Assembly: GCF_002159665.1 (NCBI RefSeq)
Contig: NZ_NFJC01000003.1
Coordinates: forward strand, 1-64,000
Reading direction: 5' to 3'
Length of the DNA stretch: 64,000 nt
Source: Desulfovibrio sp. An276
GTDB lineage: Bacteria; Desulfobacterota; Desulfovibrionia; Desulfovibrionales; Desulfovibrionaceae
In this document: positions 34,736 through 43,768 of the stretch, in pieces
Position numbering within the stretch: position 1 is the stretch's first letter
Layout: each line of letters starts with the position of its first letter
Position numbers and translations under genes: made by a program
Notes under the pieces: generated by a model
The model's input: only the letters and a program-made list of their open reading frames with translations
The model's database searches: none
Told to the model about the DNA's origin: nothing

Positions 34736-37700
34736 ATGCCCATCAAGTTTCCCAAGTACAACCACCTTGTCAATCTTATCCCCGGGGGATGCCTGCAGTT
34801 TCTGGATTTCGGCATCGAGCTCGAAAGCATAGCCCGCGAGTCCCGCTCCTTTGCCGAGGAGACCCTGCCTGAGGCGCAGCAGCAAAAGTACCCGCACTTT
34901 CTGCGCTGCCTTGTCAGCCAGGACGACGTGCTCATTGACGCCCGCGAGGCCAGGGGAACGGCAGACGACGGGGTGCAGCCCAGGGCTCTCTACGAAAACT
35001 ACACCATCACCCTTCCCGAGGCCCTCGAATGCTTCAGCCACGAGTGGCTGCCCATGCCCTTTTTGCGCATGACAGGCCAGATGTGGCCGGACGGGCTCTC
35101 CCGCGTGGAAAAGGGCCCCTCCAACTGGGCACGGGGCATGTTCCTGCCCCTGGACGACGATCCGAACATTTGGCATTTGTGCGTTGCCTTCGACACAAAG
35201 GTGGAGGACAAGCCCAATACCCCGGACGGGCGCTACTTTGCGCTTTCAAGGGACGATCTGAACGCGGCCTCTGAATTTCTCCTTGCCTGGCAGGTGCGCG
35301 ACAACAGCTGGTTTGTGAACGAGCAGTGGGTGGACGAGTGGCTCTTGCAGCTCTACACGGCCCACGAGCGAAAACTGGGGCGTTTCGAGGACGACTACGG
35401 GGAAAAGTTCTACTTGAAGCATATTGCCTCCTACATGACCTGGCTCGACGCAGCGAGACGGGCCATGAACAACGTGCACGTGAAGGTGTCCGACGCCAAC
35501 AGATCCGACGCCATAGACGTGGACCTTATCCTGGACATCGGAAATTCCCGCACAACAGGCATTCTTGTCGAAACTTCGTCCAACAAGAAGACCGATCTGA
35601 ACGACAGCTACCTGCTTGAGTTGCGCGATTTGAGCAATCCCAACCACATCTCCACGGATCCCTTTCAGACCAGGGTGGAATTCGTGGACATGAGCTTTGG
35701 CAGCGACATGCTCTCGCGCAGGTCCGGCCGCAGGACCCCGGCCTTTGCCTGGCCCTCCTGCGTGCGCGTTGGCCCCGAGGCCGTGCGCCTCTCTACCTAC
35801 GCCACCTGTGCAGAGGGCAATACGGGCATGTCCAGCCCAAAGCGTTACCTCTGGGACGAGCGGCGCTGGACGCAGAGCTGGCGCTACAACACCGGCACCA
35901 ACACCGAACCCATGGTCACCCGCGGCCTTTTCCCGCGCCAGCTCAACGAGGAAGGAACCCCCCTTGCCTGTTTCAGGGACAACCAGCTGCGCCGCTACCT
36001 CTCGACGCCTGCCCTGCGTCAGCAAAAGCCCGATCCCCTCTTTGGATCCTATTTTACCAGATCCTCGCTCATGATGTTCATGGCTGCGGAGATCCTGACC
36101 CAGGCACTCATCAACATCAATTCCCCTGCAAGCCGCAACAAGCGGCTGCTCTCGGACAAGCCGCGCCATTTGCGCCGCATCATCTACACTGTGCCCACTG
36201 CCATGCCCGTAGCCTCCAGGCGCATCCTTGAGCGCTGGGTCAACCTTGCTGTCCACACGGTCTGGGCAGGCCTTGGCTGGAATGCGGCAAGGGAAAGGAG
36301 CGCCGACGACTTCCACTACCAGACGCCGCCCGAGGTTGTCTGCGAATGGGACGAGGCGAGCTGCTCCCAGCTTGTGCTGCTCTACAACGAAATCATGGTC
36401 AAGCATGTGGGCGACGCAAGCCAGTACTTCAATCTCTTTGGCAAAAAACGCCAGGTGAAGGGATGTGACGAGCCCATGCCCTCTGTGCGCATAGCCTCCA
36501 TAGACGTTGGCGGCGGTACAACGGATCTGTCCATAACCACCCACGTGCTCACGTCCGGACCCTCGGAATCCGCCCGCATCGTGCCGCACATGGAATTTCG
36601 CGACGGCTTCAACCTGGCAGGCGACGAAATCGTGCGCGAAGTAGTGCGCACCATGGTCATTCCTGCCCTGGAAAAGACCCTTGAAAAGCACGAGTTGGCC
36701 CCACGCAACGTCATCCTCTCCCTCTTCGGTCGCTACACCCAGAACAAGACCGAGGAACAGCGCGTGCGCCAGGGCCAGTTTGTGCGTCAGGTGGCTGTCC
36801 CGGCAGCCCTTGGCATACTCCACGCCTGCGAGCTCATGGACAGGGACGACTCCCGCGTCTATGTCTGCAGGCTGGGCGACTTTTTCGAAAAGCCAGTCCA
36901 GGAGACAAAGGTCCGCAAATCAGCAAGGAACGAAGCAGAGCAGGAAACAGGGGATGCTTCCGGGGAAAATGCCGAGGACAGCGGGCGTATTTCCTATGTT
37001 CCGGACCAGCTCTCGCCCCAGCCTCAGCGCAAGGTCATGGAGTACGCGCAAAACATTTTGCGTGACTGCGGGGCCAGAGAGGACATCGACCTGGGCGAGG
37101 TGCGCCTTGTCTTCTCCCTGGACGCAGTGAGCGAGTGCATACGCAGGACCCTTGGAGACACGCTTTCGAGCCTGTGCGAGATGGTCAACCTCTACGACGC
37201 GGATCTTCTCCTGCTCACCGGACGTCCCAGTTCCTGGAAGGGCGTCATCCAGACTGTCCTTGCCAAGACACCACTTCCGCCAAGCCGCGTCATAGCCATG
37301 CGCTCCTACAATGTGGGCAGCTGGTATCCTTGCGCGGACCTTTTCGGACGCATAGCCGATCCCAAGACCACTGTGGTTGTGGGCGCCATATTGTGCGCAC
37401 TTTCTTCCGGAAATCTGGAAGGCATCAATTTCGACGCAGCGCGCATGCGCATGACCTCCACGGCCCGCTATGTTGGCGAACTCAATCTGCAGGGACAGCT
37501 TGAGGCGGCCAAGGTGTGGTTTGTTGTCAACGAGGACGGCAGCGTGGAGCCAGAAGAGCAGACCATCACCTACCACAGCCCCATCACCGTGGGCTACCGC
37601 CAGCTGGCAGTGGATCGCTGGCCTGCCTCCGCCTACTACAAGCTCGACTTCCAGGACAAGACAGGCCATGGTCCCTACAAGGTCAAGGTGGCTCTTTCCC

Positions 37701-37888
37701 GCGACGAGTCGAGGAACAGGCCGCAAAACGACGAGGAGCCGGCCCAGGCCGAGGGCACCATCATCGTGCGGGAAATTCTCGGACCCGACGGGCGCATCAT
37801 TCCGCCAAGGTTCATGCAGGCAAGTCTGCAGACCCTGCCGAGCATAGACGGCTACTGGCTTGACTCCGGCATCATTACAGAGAGCTAA
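34736..37888 (+). CDS. srfB: SrfB family protein with actin/Hsp70-like ATPase motifs
   Basis: 1,050 residues, close to enterobacterial SrfB length. After a ~260-residue N-terminal domain, LILDIGNSRTTGILVE (Asp267) matches the phosphate-1 loop and IDVGGGTTDLSIT (Asp590) the phosphate-2 loop of the actin/Hsp70/FtsA fold. LLTGRPSSWKGV near residue 825 fits the adenosine motif. This indicates an ATP-binding actin-like protein. Residues 720-760 are an acidic low-complexity insert (EAEQETGDASGENAEDSG). It is followed 61 bases later by srfC, with which it is conserved elsewhere. There is no signal or membrane helix, so it is cytosolic. Function beyond 'SrfB' is unknown; a polymerising or chaperone-like role alongside the SrfC GTPase is a reasonable guess. 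Confidence 0.9.
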   Translation: MPIKFPKYNHLVNLIPGGCLQFLDFGIELESIARESRSFAEETLPEAQQQKYPHFLRCLVSQDDVLIDAREARGTADDGVQPRALYENYTITLPEALECFSHEWLPMPFLRMTGQMWPDGLSRVEKGPSNWARGMFLPLDDDPNIWHLCVAFDTKVEDKPNTPDGRYFALSRDDLNAASEFLLAWQVRDNSWFVNEQWVDEWLLQLYTAHERKLGRFEDDYGEKFYLKHIASYMTWLDAARRAMNNVHVKVSDANRSDAIDVDLILDIGNSRTTGILVETSSNKKTDLNDSYLLELRDLSNPNHISTDPFQTRVEFVDMSFGSDMLSRRSGRRTPAFAWPSCVRVGPEAVRLSTYATCAEGNTGMSSPKRYLWDERRWTQSWRYNTGTNTEPMVTRGLFPRQLNEEGTPLACFRDNQLRRYLSTPALRQQKPDPLFGSYFTRSSLMMFMAAEILTQALININSPASRNKRLLSDKPRHLRRIIYTVPTAMPVASRRILERWVNLAVHTVWAGLGWNAARERSADDFHYQTPPEVVCEWDEASCSQLVLLYNEIMVKHVGDASQYFNLFGKKRQVKGCDEPMPSVRIASIDVGGGTTDLSITTHVLTSGPSESARIVPHMEFRDGFNLAGDEIVREVVRTMVIPALEKTLEKHELAPRNVILSLFGRYTQNKTEEQRVRQGQFVRQVAVPAALGILHACELMDRDDSRVYVCRLGDFFEKPVQETKVRKSARNEAEQETGDASGENAEDSGRISYVPDQLSPQPQRKVMEYAQNILRDCGAREDIDLGEVRLVFSLDAVSECIRRTLGDTLSSLCEMVNLYDADLLLLTGRPSSWKGVIQTVLAKTPLPPSRVIAMRSYNVGSWYPCADLFGRIADPKTTVVVGAILCALSSGNLEGINFDAARMRMTSTARYVGELNLQGQLEAAKVWFVVNEDGSVEPEEQTITYHSPITVGYRQLAVDRWPASAYYKLDFQDKTGHGPYKVKVALSRDESRNRPQNDEEPAQAEGTIIVREILGPDGRIIPPRFMQASLQTLPSIDGYWLDSGIITES

Positions 37889-37949
37889 AACAACCGTGAG
37901 CCAGAGACGACAATAGTCCGAATTTTTCCGAACACGCGGGAGAACATAT

Positions 37950-40619
37950 ATGGCAATGAGAGACAAGGACAGGGAACTTGCCCTGTTGTGCCAGAAATGG
38001 GGCCAGTCCGTGCGCAATGCCGAAAAATGGCTGGACGACAACAGGGACAGCGTTGGCGGCGAATGCGATCTGCTCTGCAAGAACATGCGCGCCCAGGCAA
38101 GGATGTACAACCGCCTTGCCACAGCAGCCCTGCGCAAGATGTGCGTGGGCGTCTTCGGCCCCAGCCAGGCTGGCAAGAGCTACCTCATCTCGGTTCTTGC
38201 CAAGGACAGGGAAGGCAACCTTGTGGCGGACTTCATGGGCAAGAGGATCGACTTTATCGAGGAGATCAACCCCCAGGGCGGCAAGGAGTCCACTGGCCTT
38301 GTCACACGCTTCACCACCACGCCCCCGGAAGGCACAACGCCGGACAAGCCCGTGCGCCTGCGCCTTTTTTCCGAGATGGACCTTGTGCGCGTCTTTGCCA
38401 ACACCTACTACGCGGACTGCGACCACAAAAAGCCCCCTGTCCTCGAGGATATCGTCTCTGCCTTAAAGAGTCTGGAAAAGCGCTCAAGCGACAAGCCCGT
38501 GTGCGGGATCACGGCAGACGACGTGGAGGATTTGCGCGAGTATCTGCAAAAGAACTTTGCCTCGCGCCCGCGCCTTCAGACTCTTTCCCTTGTGTACTGG
38601 ACAAGGGCCATGGAGCTTGCCCCGCGCCTTGCCCTTGTCGACAGGAAGGAACTTTTCGGCCTCATCTGGGAGAACATCCCGGAATTCGACAGCTACTTCT
38701 ACACCCTGGCAAAGGCCCTGGAAAACCTTGACAACCCGGCAGAGGTCAACTGTCCCCTTGAGGCCCTTCTGCCGCGCTCAAAGAGCATCATCGACGTGGC
38801 CCTGCTCGCCCCGGACGCGCAAGGTGCGGACGAGGAGCTGGAAATCTCTACCCTTGATGGCAAAAGCCTCAATCTGCCACGCCGCCTTGTCACTGCTCTT
38901 ACAGCAGAGCTCACCATCTACATGCCCCATGAGCCAGACGCGTTTTTTGCCCACACGGACCTTCTGGACTTTCCGGGCTACAGGTCGCGCCTGAAGACCA
39001 ACGATTTGCGCGAGGCCCTGACAAGCCCCGGCGCCCTGGAAAAGACCTTCTTCTTGCGTGGCAAGGTGGCCTATCTCTTCGAGCGCTACTGCGACGAGCA
39101 GGAACTCACGAGCATGCTCTTGTGCATAGGTCCGAGCAACCAGGAAGTGCAGGATCTGCCGGGCGCCATCAACAACTGGATTTGCCTCACGCAAGGCGAG
39201 ACACCCCAAAGCCGCAAGGGGCACGCCCCCACGCTCTTCTTCATCCTGACCAAGGTCGACATGGAGTTTGCCCGCAAGCGCGGCACGGAGTCCGGGGACA
39301 GCGACAATGTCAACAGCTGGGACATTCGCCTTGCCTCCTCGCTCACCAACTTCTTTGGCGCCCAGTACGACTGGCCCGCCAACTGGGACGGCAAGCCCTT
39401 CCGCAACGTCTTCTTGCTGCGCAACCCGAATTTCCTCTGCGATGCCGTCTTCACCTTCGACAAGGACGGCCGCGAGACAGCCATACGTCCGGACATGCGC
39501 GAGACAGTGGAAAAGGTGCACAGCGACTTTCTCCACTCCGAGCTTGTGCGCGACCATTTCGAGGATCCGGAAGAGTCCTGGCAGGCGGCCATCAAGCTCA
39601 ACGATGGCGGCATCGAACTCTTGCGCAAGAAGCTTGCCCCAATCTGCGATCCGGATCGCAAGTACAACCAGACAAGGGACAGGGCCTTCGAGCTGAGCGC
39701 AAAAATTGTTGCCCGCCTTGAGCCCTACTACCGCGCGGACGACATGGACGAGCGCAAGAAACAGAAGGAAAAGCTCGCCAAGGAACTTCTGACTACCCTG
39801 GCAAGAGTTGTTTCCCGCCAGCAGTTCGCCGACTTCCTCTCGCGCTTCCTTGTCAGCGACTACGACCTCTACAAGATGGCAGCCGAATGCGCGGAAATCC
39901 CGGAAGCGGACGAGGAGAGCGACGCCCCACAGCAGACCGTGGTGGGCACTGCCATGGACGCGGACGATATCCTGGGATCGCTCTTCGGGCCCGGACCGGA
40001 CCTTGACGCAGGCGTTTGTGCAGACGAGGGACCAACGGAAAGCGTCAGGGAGGAGAAGGCGGACACGGACCAGGTTTCGGTCTTCTGCCGCAGGGCAGTG
40101 AATCACTGGTTCGAGACTGTCCGCGCCCAGGCCGAGATCCCCTACCTTCCAAAGATCTATAATGTCACGCCCGACTTTCTGGACGCCTTTGCCCAGGAGC
40201 TCATTTTGGGAGCGCGCCACGCTCGCCTGCTCGACGAGATGCGCGAGGCAGTGCGCAAGATAAGCTCGTTTCGCAACATCACCCGCGAGGTTGCTGCCTG
40301 GCGCATGGCAAGCGAGGCTGCCTACCGCATCAACAGCTTTGTGTCCTGGCTTGGACACGACGCGCGCATTGGGCAAAAGACTGCCATCGTCTACAACGGC
40401 ACCATGCAGGAACTCTTTCCCCCGGCCAGGCTCGAGTTTGGCGAACACGGGGAACCCATTGTTCCTGCCCAGCAGCAGCAATACGACAGATCCTATTCCA
40501 TGAGCTGGCTCATGGCCTTCTTTGACAGCGTAACCGCAAGCCTCAATGAACACGGGGAAGACTTTGACCCTGTGCAGAACAAGCGCCTGGGCGCCATCAT
40601 AACCAGCCTGAAGCTCTGA
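37950..40619 (+). CDS. srfC: SrfC family protein, dynamin-like GTPase
   Basis: 889 residues. All GTPase motifs can be read: G1 GPSQAGKS (70-77), a conserved Thr region near TGLVTRF for G2, G3 DFPG (340-343) and G4 TKVD (434-437). The wide G1-G3 spacing and long helical C-terminal half are typical of large, dynamin-like GTPases rather than small ones. An acidic, Asp/Glu-rich linker lies near 660-710. There is no membrane helix or signal. SrfC follows SrfB in enterobacteria, where the trio is called a virulence factor and has also been discussed as toxin-like; nothing in the sequence settles this. GGGAG precedes the ATG. SrfC could couple GTP hydrolysis to membrane remodelling or to assembly with SrfB. 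Confidence 0.9.
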   Translation: MAMRDKDRELALLCQKWGQSVRNAEKWLDDNRDSVGGECDLLCKNMRAQARMYNRLATAALRKMCVGVFGPSQAGKSYLISVLAKDREGNLVADFMGKRIDFIEEINPQGGKESTGLVTRFTTTPPEGTTPDKPVRLRLFSEMDLVRVFANTYYADCDHKKPPVLEDIVSALKSLEKRSSDKPVCGITADDVEDLREYLQKNFASRPRLQTLSLVYWTRAMELAPRLALVDRKELFGLIWENIPEFDSYFYTLAKALENLDNPAEVNCPLEALLPRSKSIIDVALLAPDAQGADEELEISTLDGKSLNLPRRLVTALTAELTIYMPHEPDAFFAHTDLLDFPGYRSRLKTNDLREALTSPGALEKTFFLRGKVAYLFERYCDEQELTSMLLCIGPSNQEVQDLPGAINNWICLTQGETPQSRKGHAPTLFFILTKVDMEFARKRGTESGDSDNVNSWDIRLASSLTNFFGAQYDWPANWDGKPFRNVFLLRNPNFLCDAVFTFDKDGRETAIRPDMRETVEKVHSDFLHSELVRDHFEDPEESWQAAIKLNDGGIELLRKKLAPICDPDRKYNQTRDRAFELSAKIVARLEPYYRADDMDERKKQKEKLAKELLTTLARVVSRQQFADFLSRFLVSDYDLYKMAAECAEIPEADEESDAPQQTVVGTAMDADDILGSLFGPGPDLDAGVCADEGPTESVREEKADTDQVSVFCRRAVNHWFETVRAQAEIPYLPKIYNVTPDFLDAFAQELILGARHARLLDEMREAVRKISSFRNITREVAAWRMASEAAYRINSFVSWLGHDARIGQKTAIVYNGTMQELFPPARLEFGEHGEPIVPAQQQQYDRSYSMSWLMAFFDSVTASLNEHGEDFDPVQNKRLGAIITSLKL

Positions 40620-40645
40620 TCCCCCTGTAACCAAGGCCACAAAAA

Positions 40646-40659
40646 TCCGGATATCCGGA
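40646..40659. promoter_or_regulatory. 14-base perfect palindrome before paralogue B
   Basis: TCCGGATATCCGGA, a perfect even palindrome, lies 24 bases upstream of the ATG at 40683. It overlaps where a transcription start or ribosome-entry structure could be; function unproven. Confidence 0.3.
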
Positions 40660-40682
40660 ATAGTCACATCAAGGAAAAAACT

Positions 40683-41795
40683 ATGCAGGTCAGCATTGCC
40701 AACGACGGCCGCTTTGCCAGCGGACACGCCTTTATCACCGTCCAGGATTGCCCGCCTCCGGGCGACACACCCTGGTTTTACCTGCGGCGCGCCTCGGACC
40801 GCATGTATCTGTCCGCCAACGCCCGCTGGCTCAATACCCTGGAACGCATACCGGTCTGCGGGGGGCTCTACCGCGACTCCACCTACTATATTCCCATTGG
40901 TCCAGAGATTTTGAGCGAGCTGGACAGTCTGGAAAACCACGTCTTCTCCCTGAACGGCCTGGATCCGGTAGCCCTTGAGATCCCTCCTGTCCTTCCTACC
41001 GGTCTTTTCCCGGACACCACCGGTGCCGTGGGGGCAGTCTTGTCACCCTCTGCCACAAGACTGCAACCAACACCTGTGCCGGAACCGGAGCCCGAACCTG
41101 CGCCTGAGCCTGAACCTGAACCCGAATCTGCCCCGGAACCTGTGGCTCAGGCAGCCCCCCTTTCCATGGGCACAGCCGAGGTGACCAAACAGGGATCCGG
41201 CAAGGGTCTTCTCATAGCCATTGTCATCCTGGTGCTTCTGGCTCTCGGAGCTGCACTCTACTTCTTTGTCCTGCGCGACAAGGGAGAAGAGCCTGCACCA
41301 CAGCCGGCAGCAAGCGAGCCGGCCCAGGCCAAACCGGAAGAGCCAAAGCCTCTCCAGAGCGAGCCCAAGCCGCAGGATGCCCCAAAGCCAGAACAGGCAA
41401 GTGAAGCTGCAGCGCCCACTCCCTTCCTGAGCACTGCAAGGCAGCATTTGCAGGGAAACGCTGATCCCGCCCAGAGCCTTTCTTTGGCAAAGCCCATGCG
41501 CACTATGGAGGCTGACTCCAATACCTCGGATGGTGCCTTTTTGCTCATTGAGGACGCAGCCCAAAAGGGCAATGCCGAGGCCATGTTCCTGCTTGCCCAG
41601 TACTACGATCCGGCAAGCACGCTGCCCCGCGGCTCAATCCAGCCTGACGTGAGCCAGGCTGTCCAGTGGTACAAAAAGGCTGCGCAAAACGGCATTGCCG
41701 AGGCGGATGCTGCACTAAAGGCCCTCAAGGCCCAGCTTGAGCAAAAGGCCGCTTCGGGTGACGCCGAGGCAAAGAGGCTTTTGCAGAATATTTAA
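40683..41795 (+). CDS. Membrane protein with cytosolic N-domain and periplasmic Sel1 repeats (paralogue B)
   Basis: 370 residues, same design as the gene at 26637. A ~115-residue N-domain (FYLRRASDRMYLSANARW, YYIPIGPEILSELDSL) leads into a PEP-rich linker (about 125-160). One membrane helix (about 174-196) is followed by a second Pro/Glu/Lys linker and C-terminal Sel1 repeats (FLLIEDAAQKGNAEAMFLLAQYYDP, then AVQWYKKAAQNGIAEADAAL). The two proteins share IPIGP(D/E)IL.ELDS and AMFLLAQYYDP-type motifs almost word for word. It is the last GC-rich gene before composition drops abruptly, 64 bases after srfC, and probably in the same transcript. The likely role is a scaffold linking SrfB/SrfC in the cytosol to periplasmic partners (inference). 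Confidence 0.82.
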   Translation: MQVSIANDGRFASGHAFITVQDCPPPGDTPWFYLRRASDRMYLSANARWLNTLERIPVCGGLYRDSTYYIPIGPEILSELDSLENHVFSLNGLDPVALEIPPVLPTGLFPDTTGAVGAVLSPSATRLQPTPVPEPEPEPAPEPEPEPESAPEPVAQAAPLSMGTAEVTKQGSGKGLLIAIVILVLLALGAALYFFVLRDKGEEPAPQPAASEPAQAKPEEPKPLQSEPKPQDAPKPEQASEAAAPTPFLSTARQHLQGNADPAQSLSLAKPMRTMEADSNTSDGAFLLIEDAAQKGNAEAMFLLAQYYDPASTLPRGSIQPDVSQAVQWYKKAAQNGIAEADAALKALKAQLEQKAASGDAEAKRLLQNI

Positions 41796-41851
41796 ATATA
41801 TATTCAACGGAAGACTCTACAAGATTAATACAAATATAACATGATATTACT

Positions 41852-41879
41852 TTAACAACGCTCTAGTCATACTATATTT
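41852..41879 (+). promoter_or_regulatory. Possible promoter of the AT-rich operon
   Basis: TTTAAC, 16 bases, TATATT, about 120 bases upstream of the first gene in the block. AT-richness makes chance matches likely. Confidence 0.3.
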
Positions 41880-41998
41880 CCTATGAAACAACAGCCAGAA
41901 CGCCAACAGAGAAGTGAAGTAGACTCATGTTTCATTGATAGAAGTGTGTCAGAAGGAACTATGGGTAGTTATTTATTAATTTTTTGAGAGAGAAAAAA

Positions 41999-42646
41999 AT
42001 GAATAAAATTATTTTTGCTATTATAATATCATTATCTATAATTACAGTTGGTTGCGCAAAAGAACCTCTTATTAATATAGCCGGACGGTATAATAATAAA
42101 GGAGCTGATTATGAAGATGCAGGAAAATACAAAGAAGCTCTTGATTGCTATTTAGAAGCTCATTCACTAGGTCTAGCTGAAGGAACAGTAAACAGTGCAC
42201 GATGTTATTATTTTGGAATAGGAACAACTGCTAGTCCTCAACAGGCACTTTATATTTTGTCTAACTCCAATATACGTGAATCAGGATATGCATATTATTT
42301 TTATGCACTTGCATATTTAAATGGCAAAGGAGTTCCTAAAGATTATGAACGTGGTCGCTATTATATGCAAATAGCACACCAAAGGGGGTGTCCGCATGCA
42401 GCACAAGTATTAAATGAAATATATGCAAATGAAATGAAAAATAATCTTGCACGTTATTCAATAAACAGAAATATAGCATCTGATGTTACATATCCAATTG
42501 AAACCAGCACAAATACAAATACAAGAACAAGTATAGATAGAGACAAAAATATAAATTATAATAAAAGCAAACAAATAAACAAAAAAAGCAACGATGAAAA
42601 AGTAATCGAACTTTCAAAAGACATACCATACACATATAGCTTTTAG
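41999..42646 (+). CDS. Sel1-repeat lipoprotein
   Basis: 215 residues. The signal ends with TVGC (lipobox Cys about residue 19). The mature part carries Sel1-type repeats: KYKEALDCYLEAHSLGLAEGTVNSARCYYFGIG and YYFYALAYLNGKGVPKDYERGRYYMQIAHQRGCPHAAQVL. A polar Asn/Lys-rich tail follows. It is the first gene of the AT-rich operon and parallels the GC-rich Sel1 lipoprotein at 30702. The ATG at 41999 is chosen over an upstream TTG because it gives a compact signal peptide. The FHA-protease gene starts 2 bases after its stop. Confidence 0.8.
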   Translation: MNKIIFAIIISLSIITVGCAKEPLINIAGRYNNKGADYEDAGKYKEALDCYLEAHSLGLAEGTVNSARCYYFGIGTTASPQQALYILSNSNIRESGYAYYFYALAYLNGKGVPKDYERGRYYMQIAHQRGCPHAAQVLNEIYANEMKNNLARYSINRNIASDVTYPIETSTNTNTRTSIDRDKNINYNKSKQINKKSNDEKVIELSKDIPYTYSF

Positions 42647-42648
42647 TC

Positions 42649-43758
42649 ATGAAATGTTTATATTGTAATCATGAAAATTTAATTGGCGCAATTTATTGTG
42701 AGAACTGTGGAAAAAAACTAACTAATATAGATAACAGCTTCTATAAAGAAAATGTATCAAAAAAAACATTTTCTATTGGAAGATCATCCTACAATGATAT
42801 TATTATTAACGAGCAAAGTATTTCAAGAAAACATGCAATTATTGAAATATTACCAAATAATGAATATTTTTTAAGAGATTTATCATCAAAAAATGGCACA
42901 TATGTTGACGATATAAAGATCAAACAAAAACATATAAATTTTACTTCAAGAATTAAATTTGGAAGTTATAAATTGTCAGGAGAAGAATTAATCAACAAAA
43001 TTCATAATAAAAATAAAACCAATATTTCATTGAAAAAAAGTATACATGATGCTTCTAAGAATAAAAAAATTACAAAAAAAACATTCAATAAGAACATATA
43101 TATAATTGCAGCACTTGCAATATTATCATTTTTTTTATTATATAATGAATTTTTAAAAAAAAGTATAAAATATAATATTCAAGATATTAAAACTTCTATT
43201 GTAATGATTGTATGTAAAACTAAAACTGGTATATCAAGCGGAACTGGTTTTTTTATAACTAACAATTATATAATTACAAATTTCCATGTCATAAAAAATT
43301 CAATAGATATTTTTTATTACAATAAATTATATTCAAATTTACAAACTGCCACTATTGTTTCATCTTCTAAAGTATTGGATTTAGCAATTCTAAAAGTTAA
43401 ATTTCCATATAAAGGGCATATATTAACATTTGGAGAAATGCCCCATATTGGCGATGAAGTAACAGCTTGGGGATATCCAGGATTTATATTAAATAACTTA
43501 AATAATAATATACCAAATGTAATAATGACAGATGGTAAGGTAAGTAGTGATAGTTATGGTGTATATCCACAGTACATAATACATAGCGCAAATTTGGCAC
43601 ATGGGAATAGTGGTGGTCCATTACTTGATAGAAATCATAATATTATAGGAGTAAATACTTTAGTAATACCCGATAAATTAACAAATAGTCAATTTAATGC
43701 AGCTATTTCAGTAGAAACATTGAAAAGATATTTAAAAAATATAGGAATACAATATTAA
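42649..43758 (+). CDS. Zinc-ribbon/FHA/transmembrane/trypsin-like protease
   Basis: 369 residues with four modules. First is an N-terminal zinc ribbon (Cys3, 6, 17, 20). Next is an FHA domain (about 40-105) with FSIGRSSYNDI, ISRKHAII and LRDLSSKNGTYVDD, which hold the Arg, Ser-His and Asn of the phosphothreonine pocket. A membrane helix (about 149-170) follows. Last is a trypsin-like domain with His213 (NFHVI), Asp244 (LDLAIL) and Ser321 (HGNSGGPLL). Topology is cytosolic FHA and periplasmic protease. It is the FHA-bearing counterpart of the GC-rich protease at 27857, whose cytosolic tail lacks FHA. FHA reading of a phosphorylated partner could control the protease across the membrane (inference). 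Confidence 0.9.
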   Translation: MKCLYCNHENLIGAIYCENCGKKLTNIDNSFYKENVSKKTFSIGRSSYNDIIINEQSISRKHAIIEILPNNEYFLRDLSSKNGTYVDDIKIKQKHINFTSRIKFGSYKLSGEELINKIHNKNKTNISLKKSIHDASKNKKITKKTFNKNIYIIAALAILSFFLLYNEFLKKSIKYNIQDIKTSIVMIVCKTKTGISSGTGFFITNNYIITNFHVIKNSIDIFYYNKLYSNLQTATIVSSSKVLDLAILKVKFPYKGHILTFGEMPHIGDEVTAWGYPGFILNNLNNNIPNVIMTDGKVSSDSYGVYPQYIIHSANLAHGNSGGPLLDRNHNIIGVNTLVIPDKLTNSQFNAAISVETLKRYLKNIGIQY

Positions 43759-43768
43759 TGGAGTTCTT

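Noticed and set aside
35246..36823. Long antisense open frame (525 codons) inside srfB
   Set aside because: It is a shadow of the GC-rich srfB codon pattern; it has no family motif or ribosome site, while srfB has clear domain motifs.
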